Assembly (NCBI GenBank): GCA_963834755.1
Contig: CAWICQ010000012.1
Location: 806,001 to 870,000, forward strand
Source of the DNA: Dokdonella_A sp963834755
Lineage (GTDB): Bacteria; Pseudomonadota; Gammaproteobacteria; Xanthomonadales; Rhodanobacteraceae
DNA length: 64,000 bases
Reading direction: 5' to 3'
Below the pieces are notes generated by a model. That model had not been told where the DNA came from, searched no databases, and saw only the letters and a program-made list of their open reading frames with translations. The position numbers and the translations under genes are program-made. Below, one piece after another: positions 46,471 through 54,887 of the stretch; the stretch's first letter is position 1, and every line of letters begins with the position of its first letter.

Positions 46471-46554
46471 CGTTTCTCCTGGATCGCTTCCATTTCGGGA
46501 TTGAACCACGAAGCACGCGACGAGTGGTTCAATCCGTGATTTGCACTGGCCGCG

Positions 46555-48447
46555 CTAGCCCGCTTTGACGCCTGAAATCGCTATCACCTCGGCCGTCGAC
46601 ATGCCTTCGTGCACGGCGAATTCGGGCACCAGCTGGTCGAGCACGCGACGCAGCGTGTCTTCGTCGTATTCGCGTACCGCGGCGGAAGCCTGGCGCAGCT
46701 GCGCGGTCAACAGGCTCCATGACATGTTGCGCGGTTGGGCGAGGAAAATCTTCGCGTGCGTTGTATCGCTGTAATTCTCGTGAGGATGGAACAGCTCCTC
46801 GAACAGCTTCTCGCCGGGGCGCAGGCCCGTGTAGATGATCGGAATCTCGCCTTCCGACGATTTGCCGGCAAGGCGGATCATCTGCTCGGCGAGATCGCGG
46901 ATGCGCACCGGTTCGCCCATGTCGAGCGCGAACACTTCGCCGCCGTTGCCGAGCACGGCGGCCTGCAGGATGAGCTGACAGGCCTCCGGAATCGTCATGA
47001 AATAGCGCGTGATTTCCGGATGCGTGACGGTCACCGGACCGCCCGCGCGAATCTGATCGCGGAAGCGCGGCACGACCGATCCGGCCGAATCGAGCACGTT
47101 GCCGAACCGCACCGTGATGAAACGCGTGCGCGATTGACTCGCGAAGTTCTGGCAGAAAAGCTCGGCGACGCGCTTGCACGCGCCCATCACGCTGGTCGGA
47201 TTGACTGCTTTGTCGGTCGAGATCAGCACGAAGCTGCCGGCACTGTGACGATCCGCCGCCTCGGCGACGATTTCCGTGCCGAGCACGTTGTTGCGAAACG
47301 CTTCGCGCAGCTGCCCTTGCAGCAGCGGCACATGCTTGTACGCCGCTGCGTGGAAAACGATCTGCGGCCGCGTCGAGGCGAATATGCGCTCGCAGGTCGC
47401 GGCGTCTCCGCAATCGCCGAGTCGCGCGTTGAACAGCAAATCCGGATGCTCGCCGCGCAGCTCCTGCTCGATCGCGTAGAGGTTGTATTCGGAAACGTCG
47501 AGCACGGTCAGCGATTCCGCGCCAAGGCGCGCGATCTGCCGGCAGAGTTCCGCGCCGATCGATCCGCCGCCGCCGGTGACGAGCACGCGTTTTCCGGCGA
47601 GCTGCGTGCGGATCGCGGTCCAGTCGAGGTTGACCGGGTCGCGGCCGAGCAGATCTTCGATGGCGACTTCCTTGAGCTCGTTGAAGCTCGCGCGGCCGGC
47701 GACGACATCTTCCAGACGCGGCACCGTGCGGAACGGAAGATTGCAGCTCTCGCAAAGATCGACCGCGCGGCGCATCTGCGCCTTGTTGGCCGTCGGAATC
47801 GCGATGACGAGCATTTCCGCAGCGGTCTCGCGCGCCAGATCGGGCAGCTGATCGATCGTGCCGAGCACCGGCACGCCGTGCACGCGTCCGCCGCGCAGGT
47901 GCGCGTTGTCGTCGAGGAATCCGACCGGCGTGTAGCGATTGTCGCGACGCAGATCGCGCACGAGCGCTTCGCCGGCTTTTCCGGCGCCGAGCACGAGCAC
48001 GCGCTGGCTCGGCGCGCGTGCGGTCGAATCGAGACGACTGTCTTTCCAGTAGCGATACAGAAGGCGCGGCGCGCCGAGCAGCACGGCGAGCACCAGCGGA
48101 TACACGGTAAGCACCGTTCGCGGCACGGTGCTGAGTCGGTTGTAGAGGAACAACGTGATCGCAATCGCGAGTGCGCCGAGCACAGCGGCTTTCGCGATGT
48201 TCCACAAATCCGGAAGACTCGCGAAGCGCCAGAGGCCCTTGTAGAGCCCGGTCCACCAGAAGATCACGCCCTGCGCGGCAAGCACGAACCACACTTCCGG
48301 CCCGAAAAAAGCCATCGGCGGCGGATTCGGCTCGAACGACCAGCGCAGCATGCTGACCGCGGTCCAGGCGATCCAGACCATCATCATGTCGTGCAGGACG
48401 ACGGCGAGGCGCGGATGGATCGCGGCGATCAGGTTACGCAGCGGCAT
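46555..48447 (-). CDS. Nucleotide-sugar 4,6-dehydratase, WbpM/CapD type
   Basis: A 630-residue membrane enzyme with about four N-terminal TM helices (first ~140 residues), a CoA-binding-like Rossmann domain ('VLVLGAGKAGEALVRDL') and a C-terminal extended SDR domain. NAD binding is by 'VLVTGGGGSIGAELCRQI'. The catalytic region 'ISTDKAVNPTSVMGACKR' shows the Met-Lys pair that replaces Tyr-Lys in this family. Such enzymes (WbpM, PglF, FlaA1 relatives) dehydrate UDP-GlcNAc at C4/C6 for O-antigen, capsule or glycan sugars. Start set at ATG 48447, which overlaps the glycosyltransferase stop by 14 bases. Confidence 0.93.
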   Translation of the reverse strand: MPLRNLIAAIHPRLAVVLHDMMMVWIAWTAVSMLRWSFEPNPPPMAFFGPEVWFVLAAQGVIFWWTGLYKGLWRFASLPDLWNIAKAAVLGALAIAITLFLYNRLSTVPRTVLTVYPLVLAVLLGAPRLLYRYWKDSRLDSTARAPSQRVLVLGAGKAGEALVRDLRRDNRYTPVGFLDDNAHLRGGRVHGVPVLGTIDQLPDLARETAAEMLVIAIPTANKAQMRRAVDLCESCNLPFRTVPRLEDVVAGRASFNELKEVAIEDLLGRDPVNLDWTAIRTQLAGKRVLVTGGGGSIGAELCRQIARLGAESLTVLDVSEYNLYAIEQELRGEHPDLLFNARLGDCGDAATCERIFASTRPQIVFHAAAYKHVPLLQGQLREAFRNNVLGTEIVAEAADRHSAGSFVLISTDKAVNPTSVMGACKRVAELFCQNFASQSRTRFITVRFGNVLDSAGSVVPRFRDQIRAGGPVTVTHPEITRYFMTIPEACQLILQAAVLGNGGEVFALDMGEPVRIRDLAEQMIRLAGKSSEGEIPIIYTGLRPGEKLFEELFHPHENYSDTTHAKIFLAQPRNMSWSLLTAQLRQASAAVREYDEDTLRRVLDQLVPEFAVHEGMSTAEVIAISGVKAG

Positions 48448-49564
48448 GGACCTTCCGCCTGCGCGATGCGTGGAGACAATAACGTTTGCCCGCGATCCAT
48501 ACGATGACGCCCAGGACATAAACGATCGCGGCAGCACCGGCTCCGGAATCCGGCATCCAGTCCATCTGCAGTTTCGCGATCGACATCGGCAAATCCGGCG
48601 CTCGGTTGATCCACGCTACGACCGGCAGCGCGACGACGAGGTTCCATCCCATGTAAAGCCCGACGACGCCGGCATGGCTGAAGCCGCTGCGGGCGAGCCA
48701 CTGATACAGGTGCTCGCGGTGCGCACTATACCAACGCCGACCGCGGAACATGCGCGAAAGCAGCGTGCACGTCGCGTCCGTGACGAACGCCGAGCAGAGG
48801 ATGATGCCGCTCGCGAGCGCGGTAAGGCGCGCGCTCATTTGCCAGATCACCACAACGGCGATCAGAAGACCGAGCACGCCGCTGCCGACATCGCCCATGA
48901 AAATGCGCGCGCGCGGAAAATTGAACGGGACGAACCCCACCGTTGCGGCTGCGAAAACTGCGATCTGTCCGGCGTGCGCTTCGCGCGCATACGCGCACAA
49001 AAACGCAAGGACCGAGAAAACAAAGATCGCCTGCGCAGCGAGAATCGCGTCGATGCCATCCATGAAGTTGTGCAGATTGATGAACCAGACGATCGCGAAC
49101 ACGGTGACGACGGCGACGACCCACGCGACCGCAACCGAAACCGAAAAGCGATGCTCGACTGCCTCCGGCACGAGCACCAGCGGAACGATCACCGGGGCGA
49201 GAAACGCGATCGCGGCGATGCAATGCGCCGCGAAACGCCATCGCGCCGAGAGGCCGCGATGATCGTCGATCCATCCGACGACGGCGACGATGACAACGGC
49301 GATCGCGAGCGCGGGCGCCGTCAGTCGTGATGCTGCGGGAAGAAACAACGGCGGAGCGCACGCACAGAGCAATGCGGCAATCGCGATACCGATGCCGCCG
49401 CCGCGCGGCGTCGGCTCGCTGTGCGAACGGCGCGTGCCGGGTTCGTCGATCAGCCGTCGACGCCGCGCGTAACCGATCGCAAGCCAGGTGGCAACGGCCG
49501 AAACGATCGCCGCCGCGAGCATCGCGGGAATCCACGTCGATATCGGCCAGGCCAGCCGCTGCAC
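48434..49564 (-). CDS. WecA-type glycosyl-1-phosphate transferase
   Basis: A 376-residue polytopic membrane protein (about 11 TM) of the MraY/WecA family, which starts a lipid-linked glycan by moving a sugar phosphate onto undecaprenyl phosphate. Motifs are 'DEPGTRRSHSEPTPRGGG' near the N-terminus, 'GWIDDHRGL', 'LHNFMDGIDAI', 'IFMGDVGSGVLG' and the C-terminal 'HREHLYQWL'. All expected Asp residues are present. Together with the downstream dehydratase and galU it suggests initiation of an O-antigen or exopolysaccharide. It sits seven bases after lapB. Confidence 0.93.
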   Translation of the reverse strand: MQRLAWPISTWIPAMLAAAIVSAVATWLAIGYARRRRLIDEPGTRRSHSEPTPRGGGIGIAIAALLCACAPPLFLPAASRLTAPALAIAVVIVAVVGWIDDHRGLSARWRFAAHCIAAIAFLAPVIVPLVLVPEAVEHRFSVSVAVAWVVAVVTVFAIVWFINLHNFMDGIDAILAAQAIFVFSVLAFLCAYAREAHAGQIAVFAAATVGFVPFNFPRARIFMGDVGSGVLGLLIAVVVIWQMSARLTALASGIILCSAFVTDATCTLLSRMFRGRRWYSAHREHLYQWLARSGFSHAGVVGLYMGWNLVVALPVVAWINRAPDLPMSIAKLQMDWMPDSGAGAAAIVYVLGVIVWIAGKRYCLHASRRRKVHAAA

Positions 49565-49571
49565 GGCCGCC

Positions 49572-50744
49572 CTACTCGCCGACGACGCCGTGGATCGGTC
49601 GCACCGTGCCCCAGTTCTTGCAGCTCGGGCATTGCCAGTGGTGCGCCTTCGCGCCGAAGCCGCACTTGTTGCACCGGTACATCGCCTGGCCTTCGACCAG
49701 CTTGCGCGTGAGGTCGCGCAGGATCAGGAAATTGTCGCGCGCCTCGCCGCTCGCCGTGTGCAGGTTGACGTCGATCAGCGCCATCAATGCGCGCACGGAC
49801 GGACGCTGCCGCAGCGCGCGGTTGAGGAACGCGACCGCCGCGTCCTCTCCTTGCGTGCGCGTGTAGAGACGCGCGAGCGCGAGCACGGGTGAAACGCCCT
49901 GATAGGTTTCGGTAATGCCGAGCAGGAATTCTTCTGCTCGCGCCATCTGTTGTGCGCGTGCGTAGCAGTCGAGCAGCGGCGAGAGGATCTCCGGCACGTA
50001 ATCGACGTCCTGCTCAGCGACTTGCTCGAACGCCGCAATCGCCTTGTCGAGATGCCCGTCAGCGGCTTCGATGTGGCCTTTGATCATGCTCGCACGCACG
50101 CAATCGCTTTCGGCCGCATACGCTTCATCGAGATGAACGCGCGCCTCGTCCAGCGCGCCGCGCGTGCGCGATTGCTCGGCGAGCTCGCAATAGAACTGCG
50201 CGATCACGGCGCCCTGCGATTCGCCGGTCGCCTGCTGCAAACGTCGCGCGTGATCGATGGCTTTGTCCCAGTCGCGTTCATGCTGATAGATCGCGATCAG
50301 ATGCTTCAGCGCCGACGGCGCCTGCGCGTTCATCGCCACAAGATCGGTGAACAGCGTTTCCGCGCGATCGAGCAGACCGGCGCGCATGTAGTCTTCGCCG
50401 AGCTCGAGCAGGGCGACGGTCTTCTCGTCTTCGTTGAGATTCGGCCGCGCGATGAGATGCTGATGCACGCGAATCGCCCGATCGACTTCGCCGCGACGGC
50501 GGAACAGATTGCCGAGCGCGAGGTGGGTTTCGACCGTGTCGCGATTGATCTCGGCGAGCTTCAGGAAGACTTCTATCGCCTTGTCCTGCTGCTCGTTCAG
50601 AAGGTAATTGAGACCGCGGAAATAGTTCGTCGAGAGTTCGCTGACGCGCGCGCCGGAGGTGCGCTCGCTGCCACGCCGGCCGAGCACCCAGCCGGACAAC
50701 GCGGCGACCGGTAGCAGCAGGAACAAAAGTGCGAGCTCGGTCAT
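49572..50744 (-). CDS. lapB: LapB (YciM), LPS assembly regulator
   Basis: A 390-residue protein with an N-terminal membrane anchor (residues ~3-20), about nine TPR repeats ('YFRGLNYLLNEQQDKAIEVF', 'LALGNLFRRRGEVDRAIRVH') and a C-terminal rubredoxin-like zinc module with 'CNKCGF' and 'CPSCKNW' pairs. LapB controls LPS amount by presenting LpxC to the protease FtsH. The ATG at 50744 overlaps the lapA stop (ATGA). Length and domain order match E. coli LapB. Confidence 0.96.
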   Translation of the reverse strand: MTELALLFLLLPVAALSGWVLGRRGSERTSGARVSELSTNYFRGLNYLLNEQQDKAIEVFLKLAEINRDTVETHLALGNLFRRRGEVDRAIRVHQHLIARPNLNEDEKTVALLELGEDYMRAGLLDRAETLFTDLVAMNAQAPSALKHLIAIYQHERDWDKAIDHARRLQQATGESQGAVIAQFYCELAEQSRTRGALDEARVHLDEAYAAESDCVRASMIKGHIEAADGHLDKAIAAFEQVAEQDVDYVPEILSPLLDCYARAQQMARAEEFLLGITETYQGVSPVLALARLYTRTQGEDAAVAFLNRALRQRPSVRALMALIDVNLHTASGEARDNFLILRDLTRKLVEGQAMYRCNKCGFGAKAHHWQCPSCKNWGTVRPIHGVVGE

Positions 50745-51031
50745 GCGTCCTCGGGACGCCCGTCGCTGGGCGGCTGAGGTTGCGCCTGCGCTTGGCGGAG
50801 CTGGCGACGCGTCTCGCGCAGATCGCGATGCAACCGCGGGACCCGCCCGAGCCACGCGACAAGCCCGCCGATCAGCCAGCCGACGACGACGGCCGCGAGC
50901 AGCATCGCGCCTTTGGGCACGCTGGCCTGCACGAAATAGAGGTCGATGGTGATGCGCTCGGCGTTCAGCGCACCGAAAAAAGCGCCGAAGACGATGAAGA
51001 GGAGAACCAGCAGTATCAGAGCGAGGCGCAT
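50741..51031 (-). CDS. lapA: LapA family membrane protein
   Basis: A 96-residue DUF1049 protein with two hydrophobic helices (about 4-23 and 43-65) and a basic, Gln-rich cytoplasmic tail with coiled-coil character. It is the usual partner gene of lapB and is thought to aid LPS assembly at the inner membrane. A 4-base overlap with lapB indicates coupled translation. Confidence 0.92.
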   Translation of the reverse strand: MRLALILLVLLFIVFGAFFGALNAERITIDLYFVQASVPKGAMLLAAVVVGWLIGGLVAWLGRVPRLHRDLRETRRQLRQAQAQPQPPSDGRPEDA

Positions 51032-51163
51032 GCGAGCGGTCGGGATATCGCGATCAGGGAAAGGCGCGCGGAAGCGTCATCGCCAACCCTATCATGACCG
51101 CACCGATGGCCCGGCGAAAGCGAGCGCCCAACGGCGCCATTGTGCGAGAAGCGAAACGTCGCT

Positions 51164-51469
51164 TCAGCCGTTGCCGCCGGAGGACTGCGCGCCATCGTTG
51201 ACGCGTTCGCGCAGCTCCTTGCCCGGCTTGAAGTGCGGCACGTGCTTGCCGGGCAGCGCAACCGCGTCGCCGGTCTTCGGATTGCGACCCATGCGCGGCG
51301 GCCGGTAGTGCAGCGAAAAGCTGCCGAAACCGCGGATTTCGATGCGCTCGCCGACCGACAATGCCTGGCTCATCTGCTCGAGCAGGCTCTTGACTGCGAG
51401 CTCGACGTCGTTGGCAGCCAGGTGCTTCTGACGCTCGGCGAGGGCTTCGATCAGCTCCGACTTGGTCAT
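51164..51469 (-). CDS. ihfB: Integration host factor subunit beta
   Basis: A 101-residue DNA-bending protein of the HU/IHF family; with IHF-alpha it forms a heterodimer used in recombination, replication and sigma-54 transcription. It starts 'MTKSELIEALAERQKHL' and has the beta-arm region 'GFGSFSLHYRPPRMGRNPKTG' with the intercalating Pro in 'NPKTGD'. Its place after rpsA is conserved. The start at 51469 matches the family; upstream in-frame sequence is not conserved. IHF would be needed by the sigma-54 regulator in this window, though no direct link is shown. Confidence 0.97.
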   Translation of the reverse strand: MTKSELIEALAERQKHLAANDVELAVKSLLEQMSQALSVGERIEIRGFGSFSLHYRPPRMGRNPKTGDAVALPGKHVPHFKPGKELRERVNDGAQSSGGNG

Positions 51470-51577
51470 TGAAGTATCAGTTTGGGAGTCGTGGTCGGAC
51501 ATTGGGTAAATGCTTGGAGCGGACCGCACACCGCCGAAACGGGTGCGCGGTTCATCACCGCGCACCCGGTCCTGCGT

Positions 51578-53242
51578 CTAACGGTTGAGCTGTTCTTTGA
51601 GCAGCGCGCCGAGCTTGGTCGTGCCGCCGGAAGCGCTCTGGTATTCCTCGAGCGCCGACTGCAGCTCGTCCTCGTCCTTCGCACGGATCGAGAGCTGCAG
51701 ACTGCGGCCCTTGCGATCCATGCCGATGAACTTGGCTTCGACCTTGTCGCCGACCTTCAGATGCTGAGTCGCATCCTCGACGCGTTCCTTCGCAATGTCG
51801 TTGGCGCGCAGATAACCTTCCACGCCTTCGCCGAGATCGATCGTCGCGCCCTTCGCATCCACTTCGCGAACCGTGCCGTTGAGGATGCTGCCCTTCGGAT
51901 GCGCGGCCATGAACTGGCCGAACGGATCCTGCTCGAGCTGCTTGATGCCGAGCGAGATGCGCTCGCGTTCCGGATCGACGGCAAGCACCACGGCTTCGAT
52001 GTCGTCGCCCTTCTTGAAGTTGCGCACGAGGTCTTCGCCGGTCGTCTGCCACGAGATGTCGGACAAATGGACGAGACCATCGATGCCGCCATCTAGACCG
52101 ACGAACACGCCAAAGTCGGTGATCGACTTGATCGTGCCGGCGACCTTGTCGCCCTTCTTGTGGATCGCGGCGAACGCTTCCCACGGATTGGCGCGTGTCT
52201 GCTTCATGCCGAGCGAAATGCGGCGACGTTCTTCGTCGACGTCGAGCACCATGACTTCGACTTCGTCGCCGACCTGCACGACCTTGGCCGGATTGACGTT
52301 CTTGTTGGTCCAGTCCATTTCCGAGACGTGAACGAGGCCTTCCACGCCGGGCTCGAGCTCGACGAAGCAACCGTAGTCGGTCACGTTCGAGACCTTGCCG
52401 AACAGGCGCGTCCCGGTCGGATAGCGACGCGCGATGGCGACCCACGGATCCTCGCCGAGCTGCTTCAGGCCCAGCGAAACGCGGTTGCGCTCGCGATCGA
52501 ACTTCAACACGCGCACATCGAGCTCGTCGCCGACGTTGACGACTTCGCTCGGATGACGCACGCGCTTCCACGCCATGTCCGTGATGTGCAGGAGGCCATC
52601 GATGCCGCCGAGGTCGACGAACGCACCGTAGTCGGTGAGGTTCTTGACCACGCCCTTGACGACCGCGCCTTCCTGCAGACGCTCGAGCAGCTTTTCGCGC
52701 TCCTCGGAGAATTCGCTCTCAACCACGGCGCGGCGCGAAACCACCACGTTGTTGCGCTTGCGGTCGAGCTTGATGATCTTGAACTCGAGTTCCTTGCCCT
52801 CGAGGTAGGACGGATCGCGCACCGGGCGCACGTCGACGAGAGAGCCCGGCAGGAATGCGCGGACATCCTTGATGTCGACGGTGAAGCCACCCTTGACCTT
52901 GCCGGAGATGCGGCCGGTGACGGCGGCGTTGGCGGTCTGAGCCTCTTCGAGCTCGTCCCACACCAGCGAGCGCTTGGCCTTCTCGCGCGAGAGCATGGTC
53001 TCGCCGAAGCCATTCTCGATTGCGTCGAGCGCGACTTTTACCTCGTCACCGACGTTGATTTCGAGCTCGCCCCTTTCATTCTTGAACTGCTCGATCGGAA
53101 TGATGCCTTCGGATTTCAGGCCGGCATTGACGACGACGACATCGGAACGGATTTCGACGACGATGCCGGAGACGATGGCGCCAGAGCGGAGCTTGGAGAT
53201 CGATTGGCTCTGTTCGAACAGCTCAGCAAAACTTTCTGTCAT
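51578..53242 (-). CDS. rpsA: 30S ribosomal protein S1
   Basis: A 554-residue protein with six S1 RNA-binding repeats. It starts 'MTESFAELFEQSQSISKL', the standard S1 opening. The repeats carry 'DYGAFVDLGGIDGLLHITDM', 'DYGCFVELEPGVEGLVHVSEM' and 'DFGVFVGLDGGIDGLVHLSDI'. S1 binds mRNA and helps start translation, especially on messages with weak ribosome sites. It lies between cmk and ihfB as in most gammaproteobacteria. The 196-base leader may hold autoregulatory structure, as in E. coli, but I did not identify one. Confidence 0.97.
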   Translation of the reverse strand: MTESFAELFEQSQSISKLRSGAIVSGIVVEIRSDVVVVNAGLKSEGIIPIEQFKNERGELEINVGDEVKVALDAIENGFGETMLSREKAKRSLVWDELEEAQTANAAVTGRISGKVKGGFTVDIKDVRAFLPGSLVDVRPVRDPSYLEGKELEFKIIKLDRKRNNVVVSRRAVVESEFSEEREKLLERLQEGAVVKGVVKNLTDYGAFVDLGGIDGLLHITDMAWKRVRHPSEVVNVGDELDVRVLKFDRERNRVSLGLKQLGEDPWVAIARRYPTGTRLFGKVSNVTDYGCFVELEPGVEGLVHVSEMDWTNKNVNPAKVVQVGDEVEVMVLDVDEERRRISLGMKQTRANPWEAFAAIHKKGDKVAGTIKSITDFGVFVGLDGGIDGLVHLSDISWQTTGEDLVRNFKKGDDIEAVVLAVDPERERISLGIKQLEQDPFGQFMAAHPKGSILNGTVREVDAKGATIDLGEGVEGYLRANDIAKERVEDATQHLKVGDKVEAKFIGMDRKGRSLQLSIRAKDEDELQSALEEYQSASGGTTKLGALLKEQLNR

Positions 53243-53438
53243 GTGGGGTTCCAGTTGACAAAACAGGCCTGCGCTCGTTGCTGAGTCGCCTGCCCACCTT
53301 TTGGTGATGCGATATCCGCATCGTTCAAATTCCGGCGCGAACGCCGGGCCGTGCTTCTTGCGAAGCGCTGCTCTTTCGAGCAATTCCTTTTTCGAGCTTG
53401 GGCGAGGCGACGGGAAAGCCGGCCCGGCCTTTCCGATC

Positions 53439-54131
53439 TCAGCCGGCCTTGTGGACGACCGCGAGCACCTTCGCAACCACGTCAGGGACGGGCATGCCGG
53501 TGGTATCGACGATCAAAGCCCCCAACGCCGGCCGAAGCGGCGCGACCTTGCGGTTCGCATCGCGTTCGTCGCGCGCCTCGATCTCGCGCAAAAGGGATGA
53601 GAGCGTAACATTCAAACCCTTTTCTTTCAACTGCTTATACCGCCTGCGGGCCCGTTCATCGGCGCTTGCCGTGAGGAACACCTTGAACGGCGCATCGGCG
53701 AAAACGATCGTGCCCATGTCACGTCCGTCAGCCACGAGGCCCGGCGAGCGGCGGAACGAGTGCTGCTTGTCAAGGAGCGCCGCGCGTACGCTCGGAATTG
53801 CCGCAATCGCCGAAGCTGCCGCGCCGCAGGTCTCGGTGCGGATATCGTCGGTCGCATCGTGGCCATTGACGATGACGCGCGTCTCGCCGCCGTCTTGCGG
53901 GGCACGGAAGGCGATCCTGGTTGTCTGGGCGCAGCGGGTGACCGCCTGCGTATCCGAAAGGTCGATGCCTTCCATGCCGGCCGCATAGCCCACCGCTCGG
54001 TACAGCGCGCCCGAATCCAGCAGATGCCAGCCGAGCGCATCGGCGACCGCGCGACTGATCGTGCCTTTGCCCGACCCGGACGGTCCATCGATGGTCAACA
54101 CCGGGATCGGTTTCTCGGTTCGGGCGGTCAT
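53439..54131 (-). CDS. cmk: Cytidylate kinase
   Basis: A 230-residue kinase that phosphorylates CMP and dCMP. The P-loop 'IDGPSGSGKGTISRAVA' is at residues 14-30, followed by 'LDSGALYRAVGYAA'. 'VADGRDMGTIVFADAPFKVF' and 'ADERARRRYKQL' complete the family pattern. In the conserved gammaproteobacterial superoperon it follows aroA directly. Here a toxin-antitoxin pair lies between them. Confidence 0.96.
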   Translation of the reverse strand: MTARTEKPIPVLTIDGPSGSGKGTISRAVADALGWHLLDSGALYRAVGYAAGMEGIDLSDTQAVTRCAQTTRIAFRAPQDGGETRVIVNGHDATDDIRTETCGAAASAIAAIPSVRAALLDKQHSFRRSPGLVADGRDMGTIVFADAPFKVFLTASADERARRRYKQLKEKGLNVTLSSLLREIEARDERDANRKVAPLRPALGALIVDTTGMPVPDVVAKVLAVVHKAG

Positions 54132-54189
54132 CGCGTTCTGCAGTCGTGGAAGCGCGCGATTCTAGCCGACCGCCTCGCGTGCGGCCGAC

Positions 54190-54561
54190 TCAGCTCAGCG
54201 TCTTCGGATACCGGTAACGGAGCGTGGCGTCCTGCGTGATCAGCGCCGCCTTGGTCAGCGATGCGTGCGCCACGATCAGCCGGTCGAACGGATCGCGCGT
54301 GAAGCCGAGCGAAAATGCTTCGGCCGCGACATCCGCGAAGCGTTCGCTGGCGACACGGATCGAGAGATCGCCGAGGCGCGCCGACACCGGTATCGCGCCG
54401 ACCCGGAGCCGGCCGATCTCGTGCAGGAGTTCGATTTCGAGCAGGACCGCCGGCGAAATCGTGACCACATCGCGATCGATCGCGCGCCGCGCCGCTGGCC
54501 CGAGACCGCCCATGCGGCCTTCGTACAAGGCCACGGCGATGTGCGTATCGAGCATGATCAC
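54190..54561 (-). CDS. vapC: PIN-domain toxin, VapC type
   Basis: A 123-residue PIN-domain protein, probably a ribonuclease toxin. The acidic residues expected of the family are visible: Asp in 'MLDTHIAV', Glu in 'LLEIELLHEIG', Asp in 'FTRDPFDRLIVAHA' and Asp in 'LITQDATLRY'. The start is given as GTG 54561, which overlaps the antitoxin TGA by the usual four bases (GTGA); ATG 54555 would remove two residues. The targets of PIN toxins (tRNA or rRNA) cannot be predicted here. It sits between aroA and cmk. Confidence 0.88.
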   Translation of the reverse strand: MIMLDTHIAVALYEGRMGGLGPAARRAIDRDVVTISPAVLLEIELLHEIGRLRVGAIPVSARLGDLSIRVASERFADVAAEAFSLGFTRDPFDRLIVAHASLTKAALITQDATLRYRYPKTLS

Positions 54562-54866
54562 TTGCGGGTGCGGCGTCGTGAACGCTTGGGCGCAGCGTAC
54601 TTCGAGGCCGTTTCGGCGACTTTCGCAACATCGCCGGACCACTCGGCCGGCGATTCGTGCGGATCGAGCGGTGCACCGACGACGATGTTCCGCTTGACGA
54701 GTCGAGCCAGACGGCCGGGCATTTCGGCTATCGCATCCTCGCGCGTCAGTTGCAGACGCACGCCATTACGCACGATGAGGAGCGGTTCACCGGTGGCGGC
54801 GACCTGATCGGCCAGTTGAAAAAGGCGCTGGCGGAGTTCGGTGAGGGAAATGGCTGAGTTCGACAT
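54558..54866 (-). CDS. vapB: Antitoxin, Phd/YefM-like
   Basis: A 102-residue protein whose N-terminus 'AISLTELRQRLFQLADQV' followed by 'GEPLLIVRNGVRLQLT' matches the Phd/YefM DNA-binding antitoxin fold. The C-terminal tail ('KYAAPKRSRRRTRK') is basic and likely disordered until it wraps the toxin. The downstream toxin overlaps by four bases, so the pair is translationally coupled. The ATG at 54866 is preceded by a repeat-rich sequence with no clear ribosome site, which may limit translation when repressor is bound. Confidence 0.82.
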   Translation of the reverse strand: MSNSAISLTELRQRLFQLADQVAATGEPLLIVRNGVRLQLTREDAIAEMPGRLARLVKRNIVVGAPLDPHESPAEWSGDVAKVAETASKYAAPKRSRRRTRK

Positions 54867-54887
54867 ATGTATGTACGTACGTACGCT
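54867..54887. promoter_or_regulatory. Repeated palindrome upstream of the antitoxin gene
   Basis: Directly before the antitoxin ATG is ATGTATGTACGTACGTACGCT, with three overlapping GTAC palindromes in tandem. Antitoxins of this class repress their own operon by binding palindromes at this place, so this is a likely operator. It overlaps the last codons of aroA. Confidence 0.5.

Noticed and set aside
54867..54887. GTAC tandem considered as a simple microsatellite or attachment site
   Set aside because: Only three units, located exactly where antitoxin operators lie; no duplicated partner on the other side of the toxin gene to suggest an integration site.
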